Assembly (NCBI RefSeq): GCF_002575655.3
Contig: NC_053038.3
Coordinates: 147,514,885-147,578,884 of the forward strand
Reading direction: 5' to 3'
DNA length: 64,000 nt
Origin: Aegilops tauschii subsp. strangulata
Lineage: Eukaryota > Streptophyta > Magnoliopsida > Poales > Poaceae
In this document: in pieces, positions 1 through 10,086 of the stretch
Position numbering within the stretch: the stretch's first letter is position 1
Layout of the letters: every line of letters begins with the position of its first letter
Made by a program: the position numbers and the translations under genes
Notes under the pieces: generated by a model
Database searches by the model: none
What the model was told of the DNA's origin: nothing
What the model saw: only the letters and a program-made list of their open reading frames with translations

Positions 1-1294
1 TGCCTTGACATCAAACCAATTCGAGCAAGGAGGACTGTGCGCAAGGTTCCTTCATCCACGGCAGCTTCTTGGATTAAGTCTGCAACGACCTTCAGAGCAA
101 ATCCTCCGTCTTCGTTCACCTTGAGCAACGTCCAAACCGCTCATGAACATCTGAAGGGCAAGTGGACTGCACAGGCGAACACGAAAGTTGTGCAGACGGA
201 CAAGAAGAGAACTTCCTCCTGCAAACGCAAGAAATCACTACAACACGAGGTAAGCAGTACACTTCCTCAACCATATCAGTTTAGTTATTCCAGAAAAAGC
301 AGTACACGCAGTCCAGTAGGCCTAAAAAACGATGCAGTGCGGTTGCTTCGGTTCGTTGTGGGGGAAAATGCAGTGAACTTGCTCGGTTATGCAGTACGCT
401 TGTGTAGGTTCATTACGGACAACGATGCAGTGTGGTTACTTCAGTTCACATTGCAGGGTGATGCAGTCAGCATGCATTAGTTTCGCAGTACCATTTGTAA
501 CACATTGCAGTTCGCATGATTCAGTTCATTTTGCCTGACAATGCAGCTCGGTCATTTTGTGTGCAGGAAATGACGTTCAGCAGATACAAAATGCCGCGCA
601 TAATTGACAACCCAGGGAACAACAACTTTCAGAAGAGTAAAGCTTCTTTTGAAAGAGATACTGGCTGGGTTACCCCTGAGATTCCTCGAGGATTCTTCAC
701 GACAACAAACAGGGTACGCTACTCTCCGGAAGAGGATTTTTTTCCAGGGAGAAGAGGTAGTCGAGGATGACGACGATGTCACCTTCATCTGGGAGGGCAC
801 TCACCGACAGGAGGATGAAGATGAGCCAATAACAGTTCTCAACCCAGAGTATAAGCACGAGTTCACTACGTTTGGACAGCATGTCCGAACAGGCAATGAT
901 GATGCAGTTGAACACGATGTTGCGGCAGATGATGAATATGATTATGACTATGATGATGTGCCACCGCTCCAAAATTTTCAAACCAATCCACTGAGACATC
1001 GCCACAACACTGGATTACCACCACGTCCACCTGCTGCACCCCAAAACAGAGCTCAGCGTCCACCTGCTGCACCGAAAAACAGAGCTCCAAGCAGAGCTGC
1101 TGCATCAACTTCGACAAAGTGACCACCAACGGTGCCTCGGTCAAAAGACAACAGCAGGTACAAATCCTCCTCACTATTGCCGCCGCGAGATCCTCAACTA
1201 CACGGATCTGCTATAACCCCGCCATGTCCAATACAAACCGGCGAGCTGCAAACACCATCGGGTGAACGACTCTACACACATGTAAGTTTATGTT

Positions 1295-1297
<3 letters not shown>

Positions 1298-1337
<40 letters not shown>
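1298..1337. repeat. (AAT)n microsatellite
   Basis: About 12 tandem AAT/ATA units lie in the intron between the 567-1281 and 1528-2021 exons of the FAR1/MULE pseudogene. It is a simple repeat with no sign of coding. Confidence 0.95.
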
Positions 1338-4300
1338 GTTGCAGTCCATTCAGATAACATTGCAGTGCACACTGATATTTCTTGTGAGGTTTGACCTAGC
1401 ATCTAATACATTGGATTCTTCTGAAAACTTAGAAACATTGCAATGCTTTATTAAACTCGTATGCACTCCTCGTATTTAAAAAACAGAACAGAACAAATTA
1501 TCTCATAGAGCATTGCACTTAATGCAGGATAAAAACATGCCGCTGAACCTCACACCTGCCACTGGAATGAAGTTCACCACGTACGACAAGGCATGGGACT
1601 TTTACAACAATTATGCAAGATGTGCAGGGTTTGGAATACGCAAGAGGGCAAAACACAAGACAAATGCCTACATTGTCTGCTCAAGAGAAGGGATGCACAA
1701 GCAGACTGTGTCAGATTATCGCCGAAAACGTCAGAAGACATCAAAAAGGATTGACTGCAAGGCAAAGATTAGAGTCAAAAAGAGGAAGGATGGCAAATTT
1801 GTGATAGAAATGGTTGAACTCAACCACAATCACAAGATGCTGGAAAGCCCCAGGATGCTTTTGCACATGCGGTCGCACAAAAAAGACGATCCTTTGATAG
1901 ACCAGTTAGTGAAAGACATGCAACTTGACAACCACACACACGCTTAGATGATGTCAACGCTGTCGCGTATGTCCGGTGGTCTGCAGTACATGGGACATAC
2001 TAGCCGCGACTGGGTAAACAAGTAAGCACATCACAAACCATATCGCTTGAGCATCCTCTCGGTAATTGTTTCCTGTTTGATGAGATGAGTTTGCATTGCG
2101 TTTGAAAATGCAGGAAACAAAAGTTTGCCAGAGAAGAGTCCCAAGATGACGTCAATAAACTTCTAGATTTCTTTGAGAATATGCAGAATATAAACCCAAA
2201 GTTTTTCTATGATTATGACGTTGATGCAGATAACCATGTAAGAAACGTCTTTTGGGCCAACGCAAGTTGCAAAGGATCATATGAAGATTTTGGAGACTGC
2301 GTTACATTTGACACGACGTATAAAACTAACAAATTCCACATGCCGCTGGGAGTCTTCGTGGGAGTGAACCATCGTCTACAGAGCACCATATTTGCTGTTG
2401 CACTCGTGCGAGATGAAACAATACCATCGTTCGAGTGGGTTTTCAAAACATTTCTGAGGTGTATGAACAACAAGCATCCAATCTGCATGCTCACAGGTAC
2501 AAAAAAAACAAACACCTGCATACTTACATATGTTTGGTGCACTTATATTTCTTCCATCTATTTTACACACACACAAACAACATAATAAAAAAACACTATT
2601 TGTGCCTTCTCAGACCAGTGTTCTTCGATGAAGGCAGCATTAAAAACTATCCTCCCACATACTCTGCATAAGTTGTGTTGGTGGCATATCATGAAGAAGC
2701 ACAAAGACCACCTCGCCTTGCTATATAAGGCGCACGAGAAACTTAAGGATGACCTCAATGCGGTGCTGAACCACCCACTAATGCCGTCAGAATTTGAACG
2801 AGCATGGAAGGACCTCATTCAGAGATACAACTTGCAAGACGATGAAGTGATGAATTCGCTGTGGGAAGACAGGCACGAGTGGATCTCGGCTTACTACAAG
2901 GAAATTTCCTGTGCTCGGATGACTTCCACATAGAGAAGCGAGAGCATGAACCGCATACTGAAGAAAAACTTTGTCAAAGAGAAGCATGATCTCCATCTGT
3001 TTGCTCAGCAGGTGGACAAGTGCATTCAGACCAGGAAGGTCGTCGAGCACGCAGAGACAGTAGCAAATGAGGTAAACAAAATGTCACTCAAAAACTGCTA
3101 AAAATATAACTACAAAATCAAACAATTTTTTTCATTTATCTGGTTCGTAATAGTGCATTTCTGATTATGCAGTCAGAGGTAAAGACAACAACCCAGTTTG
3201 GGTTCGAAGTTCAGTTATCAAAAGTGTATACAAGGGCAGTGTTTGCAGATTTCAAAGAAACACCCTACCGTAGCACTGCATTCAGAGCAGAATGGTGCCC
3301 TGAGAACCCGACAAAGTATCACGTACACCACTACAACAGATCGGATGCATTTGATTGGGCAAGGCATAATTTCCAAGTGCTCGCCGATGAACAGAAAGGT
3401 GTCTACGAATGTGAATGCAAACTATGGACACACACAGGTGAGACTCCTATCACAAAAAATTCTAGTTTCTGATAGTCATGCACGAAAGCTCACTTACTGG
3501 ACTTTAAAAGTCCACATGCATGACTAATTCACAAAACCAAATGAAGTTCACTTCTTTAAAATGAAAAAATAACGGAAAAAATATGTGTTTATTAATTTCA
3601 TGCAGTTCACTTACAAAACAAAGAAATCATGTGTTGTCTGCAGGGCTCTTTTGCGTCCATGTGTTATGCATGCTTTCTCATCTGAGAGTACTCAAGATTC
3701 CTGAGGTGTACATCATGAAAAGATACACCCGTAACGCAAGATCAAATGCGACGTTTGACAGAAGAGACTATGAACAAACAGCACCAGATGGAACATCGCT
3801 TTTTTGCCATAGAAATTTGCTGACAGAAACAGCAATGGATCTTGCAAACAGAGCGACAAGGTCCGACGCTGGATGCGACAGAGCATTGTCTGGTATGAGG
3901 GCACTGATCGAGGAAGTTGATGTGCTCAACGAAGAAGAAGCAGCAAAACTAAAGCAAGCAGAGAAATCCCAGAATGACAATAATGCCGAGCAAGTAGAAA
4001 ATACCGAACACAGCGGAACTGGTGCTATAAAAAAAGAAACAATTCTTCCACCTCCTGTTTCAAACAACAGAGGAAGGAAGAAAGGGGGAGACGCAACGCA
4101 GAAAAAGGTTGCATGCGAGGAGAAAAATGATGACAAAAACAGTAAGCCACAGCCTGAGCTGGACAGTGATGGTCACCCACTGGGAATAAACAGGTGCAAG
4201 ACATGGAATGAAATCAGCGGCCACAATTCCAGGACATGTACAAAAAGACATGAACAAGAAAAACGAGGACATGGCGATGCACAACCAAACTGAAATTCCA

Positions 4301-4724
4301 CTCACAACACTAAGAAATGGACGAAACCGAGACATTGTAGCATCTGCAAAAAGAGGAAGAGACACAATTCAAGAACCTACCCCAAAAGAACAAGATCAGA
4401 AAATGAGGAAGACGAACAAGATGAAATCAAAGAAGAAGATGGCAACACAACTGAAGAAGAAATGGCTTATGAAGAAGCAGATGAAGAAGAGGAGGAACAA
4501 GAAGAGAGTGAAGAGGACGAAGAACATGAAGAAACTAAAGAAGCAGTGCCTTATGAAGAAACAGATGATGAAGATGAGGAAGAGCAAGAAGAGGAGGAAG
4601 AAGAGACTGAAGAGGACGAAGAACATGAAGAAAGAATGCCAACAAGACCACCACAAGGGAATGCTGCTGTACAGAAACAACCGAGAACGACACCACTTTC
4701 AAAAAACAAGGTAGGAGCACGAAA

Positions 4725-4935
4725 GGATGCAGTTCACAGCACTGGAAAACAAAAGCAGCCATCAACCAGCACGCGGGGAGCAAAGAAGGATGCAGTTCAC
4801 ATCACTGGAAAACGAAAGCAGCCAGCAACCAGCACGCGGGGAGCAAAGAAGGATGCAGTTCACATCACTGGAAAATGAAAGCAGCCATCAACAAGCACGC
4901 GAGGAGCAACGAAGGATGCAGTTCATAGCACTCAA
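4725..4935 (+). repeat. 63-bp tandem coding repeat in FAR1/MULE tail
   Basis: Four 63-base (21-codon) units start near 4725, 4788, 4851 and 4914; the shared AGTTCA word recurs at 4731, 4794, 4857 and 4920. Each encodes a variant of KDAVHxTGKxKQPxTSTRGA, a basic stretch after the acidic region. In the third unit boundary the codon after GK is TGA, where the previous unit has CGA, so this stop is a direct CGA-to-TGA change. The final residues before the last stop read SPRRSNRLTTK. Confidence 0.85.
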
Positions 4936-5088
4936 AAACAAAAGCCACCATCAACCAGCACGCGAGGGACTACAAACACAACGGTGCAGAGACAAGAACC
5001 AGCAACACCGCCATGGAAAACAAAAGAAAGTGCGATATTAGACACGCTCCAGTCACCGCGGAGAAGCAACAGGTTAACGACCAAATAG

Positions 5089-5439
5089 ATGAACTTCAAT
5101 AAATTAATCATATGCATAGCAGTTTGCTTATCTGTATGACTTATGTATCAGTTTAAATTTTGTGTAAACACAAATTTCCCACTAACTATGAGTTATTCAA
5201 CTAAACCATCTAAAGACAAATGGTGTATATAGTATACCATATATATAGCAGTCTAGAGTAAAACTTTGACACATATTAATCTAAAAACGATGTAAAAATT
5301 GCAGTTAGCTCACTGGCAGCACGAAGTTCGGAATAATAATTGAAGCGGTTCAGATCACAAAAGTGCTTATTACAAAACACATCAAAAAGATGAAGCGTTC
5401 GACACGCAAAAGTACTTATTACAAATCAACCTCATAACC
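5089..5439. other. Gene-free AT-rich spacer
   Basis: AT-rich sequence between the 3' end of the FAR1/MULE pseudogene and the convergent B3-like pseudogene. It holds a short TATATAG-rich stretch (5225-5255) and scattered GCAGTTAGC/GCAGTTC-like words. I see no ORF or RNA gene here. Confidence 0.6.
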
Positions 5440-6329
5440 TTAACCAATCACGTCAAACATGATTCTAACCGTACGATCCTCGAGTTCAAAGAAGTTGAGG
5501 ACAACAACTTGCTCAGACTTCAGGCCACTATCAATGACAAATTCCTTCCACCCTTTCTGCAGACACAGGCTAGTTTAAGGTGTCCATTACCAAGAACAAC
5601 TTGGAGAATTCCCTTCTTCTTGAGCCGAAGATACCTAACAGCTCGTTGGGGAATTTTCTGCAAAAAAACAGTACAGATTAAACGCAATCTAATGTGCAGT
5701 GCGGAACTTGCAAACAAGAAGTACGCTCACAACTATTATGAAGTTCTCGAGACTACCTGCATGTAGTACAAAACCTACAAGCGGGGAAAATTGTGGAAAC
5801 TATTACTTCTCATCTAGTATCTAAGTAGTTCACATATTGTAACCATGCAAAATAAAACATGAGCTCCATGCACACAAGCAAAAAAATAAAAACAAGATAT
5901 AAGTACAAAGTGCAGTACACTTCAATAAAACAAAAATACGTGCATTCCTAAAAAACTAGAAGTTCAGACTAGTATGGAATTATACAAAAAAATAGAAAAT
6001 GCAAAGAAAAAATCAGATCATGCGAAAAATACCATCTTGTAGCGAGTCTCAACATCTGTTGGCGTAAGCTGATGGACAAAAGGACTTGTGCGGCCAAGGC
6101 CACGGCGAAGCAGGGTGGAATAGAACGCAGAAACGTTGATGTGGCCCATATTCAATCCTTCTGTGAATACTGTGCCATATGCAAGCTGCTCCGCTCGCCC
6201 AGCTCGGCACAATACCTTCCCCCCACGACGAGCACGACGGGCCTGCGAGCAAGCTGAGCAATCGCAGTGCGTCGGCACACCACAACCATGCCCGCAGCAG
6301 GAGAGATTCGCGCAGGGGCCTGGAGTCAT
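5440..6329 (-). pseudogene. B3-domain-like DNA-binding gene, frameshifted
   Basis: Two exons: 6033-6329 (ATG at 6329, Cys/Arg-rich, ending ETRYKM at a GTATTT donor) and 5440-5657 (after TTTTTTTGCAG, starting KIPQRAVRYLRLKKKG). The C-terminal part carries the B3 signature: ILQVVLGNGH, then in another frame KGWKEFVIDSGLKSEQVVVL and FFELEDRTVRIMFDVIG before a stop at 5440-5442. The frame change near 5560-5575 points to a one-base indel. B3 domains bind DNA in plant transcription factors. The gene converges on the FAR1/MULE pseudogene. A second B3-like gene in this window (53.96-54.78 kb) also splices just before K(I/M). The true start is uncertain, because the Cys-rich first exon is not a known B3 part. 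Confidence 0.6.
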
Positions 6330-6668
6330 CACAACAAAAACCTAGAAAAGGAAAAAAATAAAGAGAGGCTAAAGAAAGAAGAGAAGTTGCGGCTGAAGGA
6401 GAAATGAACTGCAAAGGAAGGGTAGAAGTTGGCCTACATTTATAGGAGAGGAATGCAAAAAGGTCAAAACTGAAAATTAAAGGGGAGTTAATGAAAATTA
6501 CGTTACCAAGAATGAAGGACAATCAGTAAAGGTTTATGTTACCAAAACAAAAAAGTCTTACCAGGAAGTTCTACAAAGACTTTGACTGCAGAAATTCCCA
6601 CGAACTAACCGCAGATCATTAAATAATAATTCTATGAAAAATTATAATCCACAGACCATTTTACGTGT

Positions 6669-6813
6669 GCAGTTCTCCAAAGTCCTACCAGGAAGTTCAC
6701 TATATGTGTGCATGAAGTGCAGTACATGCTCCAAAACAAGCACAAAGAAAAGCACTTTCGCGCAGTGCACAAAAGCAGAATTAGTGCACCTGATGTAGTC
6801 CTTAACTGTAAGC
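6669..6813 (+). repeat. 145-bp direct repeat, left copy, flanking exonuclease fragment
   Basis: Runs from GCAGTTCTCCAAA through AGGAAGTTCACTATATGTG and TTAGTGCACCTGATGTAGT to GTAAG. A close copy lies at 7727-7868 in the same orientation. The first part of the ORF at 6708 is this repeat, not exonuclease sequence. Confidence 0.8.
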
Positions 6814-7088
6814 TATCTGGTTTGGAGATCAACTCCGACAACTACATTGATATTCAGGTCGAATGGAGAGACCCATACAATAAAAAGAAGTTTGACTCTT
6901 TGGCTGATGTTGCCGGCAGGATGATAGACATTCACTACCATGACATGAAGAAAAAAATTAACCGCAAGGAGGACCATACTCTGTGGGGATTTTGCCCACT
7001 GCCAGAAAAGCTTATCAAGTATGCAGCAATAGATGCATTCGCAACATATGAGTCATGGAGAACATCTACGATGTCATCATGGGACTAG
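6708..7088 (+). pseudogene. DEDDy 3'-5' exonuclease fragment (C-terminal part)
   Basis: The 126-codon ORF is chimeric. About the first 33 codons are repeat-derived. From about 6825 it matches the C-terminal half of the exonuclease copy at 32.85 kb: IDIQVEWRDPYNKKKFDSLA, then MIDIHYHDMKKKI, then the ExoIII motif IKYAAIDAFATYESW with Tyr and Asp kept. The ExoI (DxE) and ExoII motifs are missing, so it cannot be an active nuclease. Its 3' flank to about 8090 also matches the flank of the 32.85 kb copy. It reads as a decayed duplicate whose 5' half was replaced. Confidence 0.7.
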
Positions 7089-7726
7089 ACAGGGCAAAAA
7101 GAGACAAAGAAGCAAAGCAGAAGAAGAACAAGGCTGTAATCCAATACAACAACTAGAAATAATCCAGGGCTATGTTTTAGTTTCACTTTAGTTTAGTCGT
7201 TGTGTTGTTCTTTGATTCATGTATGCAAGCTTTTGATTATGTCCATTGCTTCATATCGAACATTTCTTTTGTAAAAACAATGTCGTTTTATAATTATCAT
7301 TAAATTTTATTTCTGTTGTTTGCTTATGTGTCACAATTTGCTTCTGATCAATTGCTTTCGCTGAAATTAGTTTGTGTTAGAACAAGTATCCAGAAAACTT
7401 TGAAAAAATTAATGTGTGATACCAAAATGTGAATACAATTCACATAACAAATATAACGCAGTTCATAGAGTGTATACATGAAGTGCAGTACATACACAAA
7501 AGCATAACAAAGGGGCTGCAGCAACTTTCCATCAGTGCACAACATACAGACTTGGTACGCGCAGTGCAGTACTCAACGTTGGTGCAAGCAGTACAAATGA
7601 CATCATTTGTACTACCACGAAATATATATACTCCAAAAGAAAAAATGCTTCAGATAAGGAAAAACTTGACCACCCAGCTACAACAAGGCCCCAGCCAGTC
7701 CCGTAATAGGTCTCTAAAAAATGCAT

Positions 7727-7868
7727 GCAGTTCTCCAAACTCTTACAAGGAAGTTCACTATATGTGTGCATGAAGTGCGGTACATGCTCAAAATGAACCA
7801 CAAGAGAAGCACTTTCGTGCAGTGCACAACACAGAATTAGTGCACCTGATGTAGTACTTAAATGTAAG
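7727..7868 (+). repeat. 145-bp direct repeat, right copy
   Basis: Copy of 6669-6813 downstream of the exonuclease fragment, in the same orientation, with shared words AGGAAGTTCACTATATGTG and GTGCACCTGATGTAGT. It holds GCAGT(G/T)CAC-type words like the surrounding DNA. Confidence 0.8.
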
Positions 7869-8091
7869 TCATGCAGTCTGCAGCGTTGGCATAACCAGTC
7901 ACAACTTTGGCACAAAGAAGGATGCATGCAGTGCAAAATGTGTACACGTGCAGCACAGGACTATGACGAATGCAGTGCACATAGAAGCAACAAAGCAGTG
8001 CACACCCGTACACTAGAAAAAATGATACGTAAGAGGGAAAAACAATAAAGAAATATGCTACCCATGCAGTGCACAAAAATATAGCGCAAAA

Positions 8092-9535
8092 ATGTGTAGT
8101 ACGCAACCACAGAGCCACACCATAGGGAGGCGACGGGGTGTGACGGACTCGCCTGCGCATGCGGCGCTGCGACATGCCGCGTCGCCGGCTGATCCGGCTC
8201 GTTCCAAGCTCGGCCTCGCAGGGGGTGGGGAGGGGGGTCACGACCCCCCTCCCACCCACCCCTGCTCGGCCTCGCGCTAACGCATGCAGCGCGCTTGGTT
8301 GACACGCGCAGTGCGGACATTCTGTTTTTCCAACAATAGGACGCACGCAACCCTAGAGCCACACCCCTAAGATACGCAGGGAGGCGACGGGGTGTGACGG
8401 ACTCGTCTGCGCATGCGGCACCGCGGCACGCCGCGTCGCCGCCTGCTCCGGCTCGTTCCAGGCTCAGCCTCGCAGGAGGGGTGGGGAGGGGGGTCACGAC
8501 CCCCCTCCCACCCCCCTGCTCGGCCTCGCGCTAACGCACACAGTGCGCTTGGTTGACAGGCGCAATGCGGACATTCTGTTTTTCCAACAATAGGACGCAT
8601 GCAACCCCAGAGCCACACCCCTAAGATAGACAGGGAGGCGACGGGGTGTGACAGACTCGCCTGCGCATGCAGCGCCGCGGCACGCCGCGTCGCCGCCTGC
8701 TCCGGCTCGTTCCAGGCTTGGCCTCGCAGGGGGGCGGGGAGGGGGGTCATGACCCCCCTCCCACCCCCTCCTCGGCCTCGCGCTAACGCACGCAGTGCGC
8801 TTGGTTGACAAGCGCAGTGCGGACATTCTGTTTTTCCAACAATAGGACGCACGCAACCCCAGAGCCACACCCCTAAGATAGACAGGGAGGCGACGGGGTG
8901 TGACGGACTCGTCTGCGTATGCGGCCCTGCGGCACGCCGCGTCACCGCCTGCTCCGGCTCGTTCCAGGCTCGGCCTCGCAGGAGACCCCCCTCCCACCCC
9001 CCTGCTCGGCCTCGCGCTAACGCACGCAGTGCGCTTGGTTGACAGGCGCAGTGCGGACATTCTGTTTTTTCAACAATAGGACGCACGCAAGCCCACAGCC
9101 ACACCCCTAAGATAGACAGGGAGGCGACGGGGTGTGACAGACTCGCCTGCGCATGCGGCACCGCGGCACGCCGCGTCGCCACCTGCTCCGGCTCGATCCA
9201 GGCTCGGCCTCACAGGGGGGTGGGGAGGGGGGTCACGACCCCCCCACCCCCCTGCTCAGCCTCGCGCTAGCGCACGCAGTGCGCTTGGTTGACAGGCGCA
9301 GTGCGGACATTCTGTTTTTCCAACAATAGGACGCACGCAACCCTAGAGCCACACCCCTAAGATAGACAAGGAGGCGACGGGGTGTGACGGACTCGCCTGC
9401 GCATGCGGTGCCGCGGCACGCCGCGTCGCCGCCTGCTCCGGCTCGTTCCAGGCTCGGCCTCGCAGGGGGGTGGGGAGGGGGGTCACGACCCCCCTCCCAC
9501 CCTCCCGCTCGGCCTCGCGCTAACGCACTCAGTAC
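8092..9535. repeat. GC-rich tandem array, about 235-255 bp units
   Basis: Six units begin near 8092, 8341, 8591, 8846, 9081 and 9331, the last partial. Each runs ACGCA(C/T)GCAACCC, AGAGCCACACC, GGAGGCGACGGGGTGTGAC, CGCCGCGTCGCCGCCTGCTCC, a C/G-run palindrome (GGGGTCACGACCCC), CGGCCTCGCGCTAACGCA, GGTTGACAGGCGCAGTGCGG and ATTCTGTTTTTCCAACAATAGG. Long Ala/Arg/Pro-rich ORFs on both strands are by-products of the repeat. The array lies between the exonuclease fragment and the 3' end of the Ulp1-type gene. A related array in inverted orientation lies at 56.16-57.56 kb. Confidence 0.95.
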
Positions 9536-9569
9536 GGTAAGTACAGGGAATACAAAGAGCAAATACAAA

Positions 9570-9880
9570 TCTATAAACAACCAAAAAAATGGCCCCCAAC
9601 CCCCCCATACCTTACAACACAAACAATAAAAAAATAACCAACTGAAGGACGCATCTTTACGCAAAAGCAGTGCACTTGGTTAGGCAAAAGCAGTGCAGTA
9701 TCATAAAGCAACGCAATTCCAGGATACACACGTGAATGCAGGGTCTGCGGCAAAAAAGTGCAGCAAAAAAAACAGGTGCAACACAAACTTGTAGACAAGT
9801 GCAGTTCCATGATACATATAAGCGTGACAAAATGCCATTTCACACAGAACGTGTAAGTCAACAAAAATAAAAATATACAC
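9570..9880 (+). repeat. Flank repeat UP, copy 1
   Basis: Contains AATGGCCCCCAACCCCCCC, GCAGTGCA words and GATACATATAAGCGTGACAAAATGCC then ACAGAACGTG. The same ordered words occur at 32,130-32,560 (AATGGGCCCCCCAACCCCCC, then GATACATATAAACGTCGCAAAATGCC) in the same orientation. The two copies therefore bracket the long minus-strand Ulp1-type gene. It is non-coding as far as I can see. Confidence 0.7.
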
Positions 9881-10086
9881 ATATATATACTGTATGAATT
9901 ATTTATATAAAATACACATACAGATACAAATTCGTCCATAAAACACTGCTGCAAAAAGGCAGACAAAAATCACAACAAACAGAAAAACAAAAGTCTTTTC
10001 ATACATTATATACCTTAGACACCACACAGTACACAACATGAACCCCTAGTTCTTGTACATACACAGGTTTTTTACCAAGTAGATTG

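Larger units (their letters stand above)
37..5088 (+). pseudogene. FAR1/FHY3-related MULE transposase gene, decayed
   Basis: Seven exons fit in phase: up to 249, 567-1281, 1528-2021, 2114-2496, 2614-3071, 3173-3437 and 3644-5088. The order is an acidic/proline-rich N-terminus, a FAR1 DNA-binding domain (1561-1850, ending LNHNHKM), the MULE transposase core (FDTTYKTNKFHMPLGVFVGVN, then a DQCSSMKAAL Asp restored by splicing 2496 to 2614, then CWWHIMKKH), a SWIM finger (CECKLW...GLFCVHVL, also made by splicing), Zn-knuckle remnants, and an acidic tail with repeats. FAR1/FRS proteins derive from Mutator-like transposases. Whether this was an element gene or a domesticated FRS gene is open; the repeat-rich setting favours an element. 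In-frame stops lie at 1120, 1945, 2931, 4291 and 4876, with one extra T in the T run at 737-743, so it cannot make a full protein. The 5' end may lie outside the window. Confidence 0.85.

Noticed and set aside
4396..4680. Phe-rich minus-strand ORF
   Set aside because: It is the antisense shadow of the Glu/Lys-rich tail of the FAR1/MULE gene.
8367..9182. Long minus-strand ORF (271 codons) and partners in the 8-9.5 kb array
   Set aside because: They repeat with the tandem unit, are open in several frames and have Ala/Arg/Pro composition from GC content.
8092..9535. Possible CRISPR-like array
   Set aside because: Units are about 250 bases of continuous repeat with no spacers, and the DNA is clearly plant nuclear.
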